Below, in pieces: positions 58,078 through 64,000 of a DNA stretch of 64,000 nt. The position numbers and the translations under genes are program-made. The notes beneath the pieces are model-generated. The model was not told the DNA's origin. It saw nothing but the letters and a program-made list of their open reading frames with translations, and did not search any database. Origin of the DNA: Campylobacterota bacterium (GTDB lineage: Bacteria; Campylobacterota; Campylobacteria; Campylobacterales; Nitratiruptoraceae). Location: the NCBI GenBank assembly GCA_013153715.1, contig JAADDW010000022.1, positions 1-64,000 on the forward strand. The letters are read 5' to 3'. The first letter of the stretch is position 1. Each line of letters begins with the position of its first letter.

Positions 58078-60438
58078 ATGCACTACCTACTACCCCTTAT
58101 CCTGATTGTCTCCTCCCTCTCGGCAGGAAATAGCTGTCTCACCTGCCATAGAGGGATCGAAGATATTCGGGACCCCCAGAGCCAGATGGCCCGGGAGATC
58201 GCCCAGGTGGCCCGTCGGGCAGGCTATCCAGGAAATAGCTGTATTGTCTGCCACGGGGGAGATCCGGAGGCGACGGAGAAGGGAGAGGCTCACAGGGGCT
58301 CTCCCGAAACCCTAAAAGAGATGGGGGGACCGGCAGAGTTCTACCCCGACCCGGGGAGCCAATGGATCAACGACCGGACCTGCGGCCAGTGCCACAAGGA
58401 GCAGGTGGCGGCCCAGTGGACCTCCCTCATGAATACCGAAGCCGGCAAGATTCAGGGAATTCTCTGGAGTTTCGGAGCCATGGAGGGGAAGGAGCACCGA
58501 TTTGGAAACTACACCCTCACCAACCTCCTCCACCGCCGCTTCGGAACGGAGAGCTACAACCGCTACATGGAGAAAGTGGCAGAGGAGAACGGAGGAGTAT
58601 TCCCCAAGAAGATGGAGGAGCTCCCACCAGCTCCCACGGCGGCGGAGGTAGAAAAAGAGCCAAAATTGGCGGCCTACACCTATCTCCGCCAAGAGTGTCT
58701 CCGTTGCCACACAGCCTCGAAGGGGCGGAGCAGAAGGGGAGATTATAGGGGAATGGGGTGCAGTAGCTGTCATATTCCCTACTCCAATAACGGCTTTTAC
58801 GAGGGGAGGGATCCAACCATTCCAAAAGGTGAACCGGGCCACCTCCTGACCCATCAGATTCAAGGGGGGAGAGATGCCCGAGTCCATATTCATGGCAGGA
58901 GCTACAGCGGTATCCCCGTGGAGACCTGCACAACCTGCCACAACCGGGGAAAACGGATTGGCGTCAGCTATCAGGGACTCATGGAGACCCCCTACAATCC
59001 CCCCTTTGACAGCCACGGCAACCCCCAACCTAAACTCCACACCAAACACTACCTCCACATGGCCGAAGATGTCCACTACAGAAAGGGGATGATCTGCCAG
59101 GACTGCCATACCAGCCTGGAGGCCCACGGCGACGGCTTCTTGGCAGGAACGACCCTGGCCTCCGTCGAGATTGAGTGTGAAGATTGCCACGGAACGACCA
59201 AAAAGTATCCGTGGGAACTCCCTCTGGGCTACGGGGAGGAGTTTGGGAAGGAGCTCCCCAAAGAGGGACGGGGAGTGGCCTGGACTCTGGCCGATTACCT
59301 CAAAAAGGGGGAGAGTTATGAACCGAGAGATGGTTACCTCCTGACAGCTCGGGGTAACCCCTTCGGCAATGTTGTCCGAGAGGGCAAAAGGGTCATCGTC
59401 CATTTGGCCAGCGGTAAGGACCTGACCCTCACCCCCCTCAAAGGGTTGGTAGAAGAGGGGAAGATGAGCCCCGTCGGAATGGTCGCCATGGACCAGATCG
59501 GAAGCCATACCGAGAAGATGGAGTGTTACGCCTGCCACGATACCTGGGCCCCCCAGTGTTACGGCTGTCATGTGAAGATCGACTACAGCCAGGGGAGACG
59601 GGGGGTCGATTGGCTGGCCGCCGCCCACGACCACGATATTCATGGGAGAGATGGAGGGAAGAGGGGGAACCTCAGGGACTATCTGATCGATGGCGAGGTG
59701 GTAGAGACCCGGAGCTATCTCCGGTGGGAGGATCCCATCCTCGGCATCAACGGAGAGGGGCGGATCGCCCCCCTCATTCCGGGCTGTCAAGTGACGATCA
59801 CCGTCATCGGGAGAGATGGGAAGGCCCTCCTCCAGAACCATATCTTCACAGTCACCGACAATAACAGGAGCGTCCTCGCCATCGACATGGCTCCGGTCCA
59901 CTCCCACACAGTCCAGAAGGAGGCGAGGAGTTGCGAGAGTTGCCACAACAACCCGAAAACGATGGGGTTCGGTATTGGGGGAGGAAACCTCCTCGCCCCC
60001 CCCAACAGGGAACTCATAGTCGATCTCATGGATGGTGAGGGGAGGGTTATTCCCAAGAAGATCACCCCCCAGAACCCCCCAATTCCCGCCCTCTCCTTCG
60101 ATTGGTCCACAGTTATCGATCGAAATATGACCCAGCTGGTCACCGTAGGCCACCACTGGGAGCTCTCCAGAGCTCTAGGGAGGGAGGAGCTCCTCAAGCT
60201 GGATCGGAGGGGGGTCTGCCTCGGATGCCACAAGACCATTCCCGATAGAGACCTGGCTGTCTCCCTTCTGAGCCACATCGCCCAGTGGAGCTCGGTGACA
60301 ATAGATAGGGAGACCCACTCCTCCCTACTCCAGAAGAACCTCCTCATGGGGGCCTGGCTCCAGGTGGGACTTCTGGCCGTTCTCATCGGAGGGGGAGGCT
60401 ATCTCCTCTTCAGAGTGAGGAGGCGACAAGAAAATTAA
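58078..60438 (+). CDS. Membrane-anchored dodecaheme cytochrome c (12 CXXCH)
   Basis: CLTCH, CIVCH, CGQCH, CLRCH, CSSCH, CTTCH, CQDCH, CEDCH, CYACH, CYGCH, CESCH, CLGCH; signal peptide; C-terminal TM helix. Confidence 0.92.
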   Translation: MHYLLPLILIVSSLSAGNSCLTCHRGIEDIRDPQSQMAREIAQVARRAGYPGNSCIVCHGGDPEATEKGEAHRGSPETLKEMGGPAEFYPDPGSQWINDRTCGQCHKEQVAAQWTSLMNTEAGKIQGILWSFGAMEGKEHRFGNYTLTNLLHRRFGTESYNRYMEKVAEENGGVFPKKMEELPPAPTAAEVEKEPKLAAYTYLRQECLRCHTASKGRSRRGDYRGMGCSSCHIPYSNNGFYEGRDPTIPKGEPGHLLTHQIQGGRDARVHIHGRSYSGIPVETCTTCHNRGKRIGVSYQGLMETPYNPPFDSHGNPQPKLHTKHYLHMAEDVHYRKGMICQDCHTSLEAHGDGFLAGTTLASVEIECEDCHGTTKKYPWELPLGYGEEFGKELPKEGRGVAWTLADYLKKGESYEPRDGYLLTARGNPFGNVVREGKRVIVHLASGKDLTLTPLKGLVEEGKMSPVGMVAMDQIGSHTEKMECYACHDTWAPQCYGCHVKIDYSQGRRGVDWLAAAHDHDIHGRDGGKRGNLRDYLIDGEVVETRSYLRWEDPILGINGEGRIAPLIPGCQVTITVIGRDGKALLQNHIFTVTDNNRSVLAIDMAPVHSHTVQKEARSCESCHNNPKTMGFGIGGGNLLAPPNRELIVDLMDGEGRVIPKKITPQNPPIPALSFDWSTVIDRNMTQLVTVGHHWELSRALGREELLKLDRRGVCLGCHKTIPDRDLAVSLLSHIAQWSSVTIDRETHSSLLQKNLLMGAWLQVGLLAVLIGGGGYLLFRVRRRQEN

Positions 60439-60476
60439 GGTACAATTCCTAACTCAATACAGGGTGAAGGAGAGTT

Positions 60477-61529
60477 ATGGAATACCAGACAGTAAAGGGG
60501 CTCCTCTTCCGCCTCGACCCAGAGAGTGCCCACCATCTGGCCCAATTCTTCCTAGAGCTAGCGGGCTTCATCCCCCCCCTCCTGAGGGGGTTGGAGAGGC
60601 GGTTCCTCGTGGAGCGGGAGGAGCTGACCCAGACCCTCTTCGGAAGGGAGTTTAGAAATCCCGTCGGTATCGCCGCAGGCTTCGACAAGGATGGGACCAT
60701 GGTCCGGAGCCTCCACGCCCTCGGTTTCGGCCATGTGGAGGTCGGGACCGTCACTCCGAAACCCCAGATCGGAAACCCCAAGCCCCGCCTCTTCCGCTAC
60801 CCCAAATATGAGGCAATTCAGAACGCCATGGGGTTCAACAACGACGGGGCCCAGGTTGTGGCGGCCCGACTGAGGCGGCTCTATCCGGCCCCATTCCCCA
60901 TTGGAGTCAATATCGGAAAGAACAAGGAGACGCCGGAGGAGAAGAGCCTCGACGACTACCGCCTCCTCATCGAGACCTTCCGGGATCTGGCCGACTATCT
61001 GGTCGTCAACATCTCCAGCCCCAACACTCCGGGCCTCAGGGATCTCCAGAACCAGCAGTTCATCAAGGAGCTCTTCACAATGGCCTCCGACCTCACAGAG
61101 AAGCCTATCCTCCTCAAAATCGCCCCCGATATGGAGCCTGCCCAGGGGATAGACCTCACGGCAACAGCTGTAGAGGCCGGAGCGGCAGGGATCATAGCGA
61201 CCAATACATCGACAGACTACTCCCTCCTCAAGGGGGCTAGAGAGATGGGGGGGATCAGCGGAAAGGTCATTAAGGAGAAGAGTTTCGCCCTCTTCGACGC
61301 CATAGCTCGGGAGCTCTTTGGCAAGACGGTCCTCATCAGCGTCGGCGGGATCGATAGTCCCGAAGAGGCCTATCGACGGATTCGGGCAGGGGCCAACCTT
61401 GTCCAGATCTACACCGCATTTATCTACGGCGGACCACCCCTCATCAGGGAGATCAACAGCTCCCTCCTGGAGTTCCTCAAGAGGGATGGCTTCGCCACAA
61501 TCACCGAGGCGATAGGAGCAGACAGATGA
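60477..61529 (+). CDS. pyrD: Dihydroorotate dehydrogenase (quinone)
   Basis: NPVGIAAGFDKDGTMVRSLHALGFGHVEVGTVTPKPQIGNPKPRLFRYP, NISSPNTPGLRDLQ. Confidence 0.96.
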   Translation: MEYQTVKGLLFRLDPESAHHLAQFFLELAGFIPPLLRGLERRFLVEREELTQTLFGREFRNPVGIAAGFDKDGTMVRSLHALGFGHVEVGTVTPKPQIGNPKPRLFRYPKYEAIQNAMGFNNDGAQVVAARLRRLYPAPFPIGVNIGKNKETPEEKSLDDYRLLIETFRDLADYLVVNISSPNTPGLRDLQNQQFIKELFTMASDLTEKPILLKIAPDMEPAQGIDLTATAVEAGAAGIIATNTSTDYSLLKGAREMGGISGKVIKEKSFALFDAIARELFGKTVLISVGGIDSPEEAYRRIRAGANLVQIYTAFIYGGPPLIREINSSLLEFLKRDGFATITEAIGADR

Positions 61530-62839
61530 TACGGACTCTCATAACTACACTCATCATAACGGGGGGAGTACTCATGGCAAATAGTCTACCCAAATACTAT
61601 ACCAAAGTTTTGGAGAACGGACTCCAGGTTGTGGCCATTCCGATGAACAGAGGGAGTCAGGTGATCACCACCGACATTATCTACAGGGTGGGAAGCCGCA
61701 ACGAGGTTCTGGGAAAGACGGGAATAGCCCACATGCTGGAACACCTCAACTTCAAATCCACCGAAAATCTGGAGGCCGGAGAGTTCGACAGGATAGTCAA
61801 GAGCTTCGGTGGTGTAGATAACGCCTCTACAGGTTTCGACTATACCCACTACTTCATCAAGAGCGCCTCCCGAAACCTGGACCGCTCTCTCTGGCTCTTC
61901 GCCGAACTGATGGCCCATCTGAAACTGGATGAGAAGGAGTTCCTGACGGAACGGGAGGTCGTCGCCGAAGAGCGGCGGTGGAGGACAGACAACAATCCCA
62001 TGGGTTACCTCTACTTCCGTCTCTTCAACAACAGCTTTATCTACCACCCCTACCACTGGACCCCCATCGGCTTCATGGGAGATATTCTCAACTGGACCAT
62101 CGACGACATCCGCTCCTTCCACAGAGTCTACTACCAACCCCAAAACGCCATTGTCCTCGTCGTGGGGGATATTGAGCCAGAAAAGGTCTTCACCCTGGCC
62201 CAGAAACATTTTGGAGGGATCAAAAACTGCTGTCCCATTCCGAAGGTCCACCAGGTCGAACCCCCCCAGGATGGAGAGAAGCGGATCGAGATAGAGCGGG
62301 AGAGCCAGGTGGAGATGGTGGCCATCGCCTTCCACACCCCCAACTTTAAGGATAGGGACCAGGTGGCCCTCGGAGCCATAAGTGAACTCCTGAGCAGTGG
62401 GAAGAGTAGCTGGCTCTATAGGGAGCTGGTGGACAGAAAGAAACTTGTTAACCAGATCTTCGCCTATACCATGGATCTTCGAGATCCGGGCATCTTCCTC
62501 TTCCTGGCCGTAGCCAATCCAGGCATCAAGGCTGAAACTGTGGAGGAGGAGATCTGGAGAGAGATCGAGAGGCTGAAGGGGGGAAAGATAGAGGAGAAGG
62601 AGCTCCAGAAGATCAAGATCAACACCAAGGCCGACTTCATCTTCTCCCTGGAGAACTCCAGCGATGTAGCCAATCTCTTTGGCTCCTATCTGGCCAAAGG
62701 GGATCTCACCCCCCTCTTAACTTATGAGGAAAATATTGATAAACTAACGGTAAAGGATCTCCAAGAGGTGGCCCGACGCTATTTCACAAAGAGGAACGCT
62801 ACCACCGTGATCTTGAGAAAAAAGGACGGAGATGAATAG
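61526..62839 (+). CDS. M16-family zinc peptidase
   Basis: [14 protein letters not shown] (HxxEH), [20 protein letters not shown]. Confidence 0.94.
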   Translation: MIRTLITTLIITGGVLMANSLPKYYTKVLENGLQVVAIPMNRGSQVITTDIIYRVGSRNEVLGKTGIAHMLEHLNFKSTENLEAGEFDRIVKSFGGVDNASTGFDYTHYFIKSASRNLDRSLWLFAELMAHLKLDEKEFLTEREVVAEERRWRTDNNPMGYLYFRLFNNSFIYHPYHWTPIGFMGDILNWTIDDIRSFHRVYYQPQNAIVLVVGDIEPEKVFTLAQKHFGGIKNCCPIPKVHQVEPPQDGEKRIEIERESQVEMVAIAFHTPNFKDRDQVALGAISELLSSGKSSWLYRELVDRKKLVNQIFAYTMDLRDPGIFLFLAVANPGIKAETVEEEIWREIERLKGGKIEEKELQKIKINTKADFIFSLENSSDVANLFGSYLAKGDLTPLLTYEENIDKLTVKDLQEVARRYFTKRNATTVILRKKDGDE

Positions 62840-63716
62840 ATTGAAAGGGGCTATGACCGCCCTCATAACCCCCTTTAGAGATGGGAAAGTCGATGAGGCC
62901 AAATATGGGGAGCTCATAGAGCGCCAGATAGAGCACGGTATCGATGTGGTGGTCCCTGTCGGGACGACAGGGGAGAGTGCGACCCTGAGCCACGATGAAC
63001 ATAAGAGGTGTATCGAGATCGCCGTCGAGGTCTGCAAGGGGAGCGATACCAAAGTGATGGCCGGAGCGGGGAGCAATTCGACCCAGGAGGCCATCGATCT
63101 AGCCCGCTTCGCCGAGAAGGCTGGAGCCGACGCAATCCTCTCCGTCTCCCCCTACTACAACAAACCGACCCAGGAGGGGATCTACCAACACTACAGGGCG
63201 ATAGCCGAAGCCATCGATATTCCCGTCCTCCTCTACAATGTACCTGGACGGACAGGGGTTGACATTAAGCCGGAGACCCTCTTCCGCCTCTTCGACGAGG
63301 TGGAGAATATCTACGGCATAAAGGAGGCCACAGGGTCGATAGAGCGGTGCGTCGAGATCCTGGCCAAGAGACCGGACCTCTATGTAATCAGCGGAGACGA
63401 CAGCATCAACTATCCCATCATCGCCAATGGAGGAATGGGGGTTATCAGCGTCGCCGCCAATCTGGTCCCCGACAGGATTAGTATGCTGGTCCATGCAGGC
63501 CTTGCGGGGCAGTTCGATACGGCCAAGATGATTAACGATGAACTCTTCGACCTCAACAAGACCCTCTTCATCGAGAGCAACCCCATCCCCATCAAGGCGG
63601 CTATGTATCTGGCCGGACTCCTCGACACCCTGGAGTACAGGCTCCCTCTAGTTCCGCCCAGCCCCAAAAATATGGAGCGGATCGAAGAGGTCCTCAAGAG
63701 ATACGAGGTGGTCTAA
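62832..63716 (+). CDS. dapA: 4-hydroxy-tetrahydrodipicolinate synthase
   Basis: [64 protein letters not shown]. Confidence 0.98.
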   Translation: MNRLKGAMTALITPFRDGKVDEAKYGELIERQIEHGIDVVVPVGTTGESATLSHDEHKRCIEIAVEVCKGSDTKVMAGAGSNSTQEAIDLARFAEKAGADAILSVSPYYNKPTQEGIYQHYRAIAEAIDIPVLLYNVPGRTGVDIKPETLFRLFDEVENIYGIKEATGSIERCVEILAKRPDLYVISGDDSINYPIIANGGMGVISVAANLVPDRISMLVHAGLAGQFDTAKMINDELFDLNKTLFIESNPIPIKAAMYLAGLLDTLEYRLPLVPPSPKNMERIEEVLKRYEVV

Positions 63717-64000
63717 TGGGAAAGACACTTGTTATCAGCGGGGGAACCCGGGGAATAGGGAGAGCCATTGTAGAGCGGTTTGCTCGGGAGGGGGTCGATG
63801 TAGCCTTCACCTACAACTCCAATAGGGAGTTGGCCCAGAAATTGGCGGAGGAGCTGGAGGAGAGGTATTCGGTCCATGTGAGGGCCTACCCCCTCAATAT
63901 CCTTGAGCCTGAAGGGTATAAGGAGCTCTTCCAGAAGGTGGATAGCGATTTTGGGAGGGTCGATTTCTTCATCTCCAACGCCATCATATCGGGACGCCCC
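63717..64000 (+). CDS. Short-chain dehydrogenase/reductase (FabG/FabI-like), 3' end truncated by window
   Basis: [36 protein letters not shown] (TGxxxGIG-type). Confidence 0.85.

Noticed and set aside
58312-60156. 614-aa antisense ORF opposite the dodecaheme cytochrome
   Set aside because: Low-complexity Gly/Val/Glu-rich translation with no domain; arises from codon bias that rarely leaves stops on the antisense strand, as with many other long opposite-strand ORFs in this window
20-64000. CRISPR arrays, IS elements, prophage genes
   Set aside because: No spaced direct repeats, transposase, integrase or structural phage genes seen on reading either strand

Overview
64-kb chromosomal window that is almost entirely protein-coding. 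The gene content fits a Campylobacterota (Epsilonproteobacteria) genome: MqnD and an MqnP-like UbiA protein (futalosine menaquinone route), CmoB, RNase Y, a hrcA-grpE-dnaK cluster, QueC, and dapA followed by an SDR gene. This taxonomic call is an inference from gene families, not a database result. I support about 60 CDSs (murD and the terminal SDR gene are truncated by the window edges), one tRNA-Phe(GAA) and one SRP (4.5S) RNA with a good sigma70 promoter. I saw no CRISPR array, rRNA, prophage or IS transposase. Most interesting items: (1) a compact XpaC / TelA / SPFH-GYF / zinc-ribbon membrane-protein operon preceded by an unlisted 34-aa membrane micro-ORF; (2) two related structured leader elements directly upstream of the start codons of cdsA and a GGDEF gene, with compensatory stem differences, alternative pairings and no Shine-Dalgarno; (3) two distant intergenic regions (about 1.24-1.34 kb and 51.34-51.48 kb) that share an ordered set of motifs and may be a new ncRNA or repeat family; (4) a long hairpin co-transcribed at the 5' end of the SRP RNA; (5) a type II R-M locus with a frameshifted putative endonuclease and an intact methyltransferase; (6) lpxK with no canonical start codon at the position expected from homology; (7) a membrane-anchored 12-CXXCH cytochrome c; (8) a dihydroorotase-like protein lacking the metal-binding HxH. 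All calls come from reading sequence and translations only. No searches or folding programs were run.
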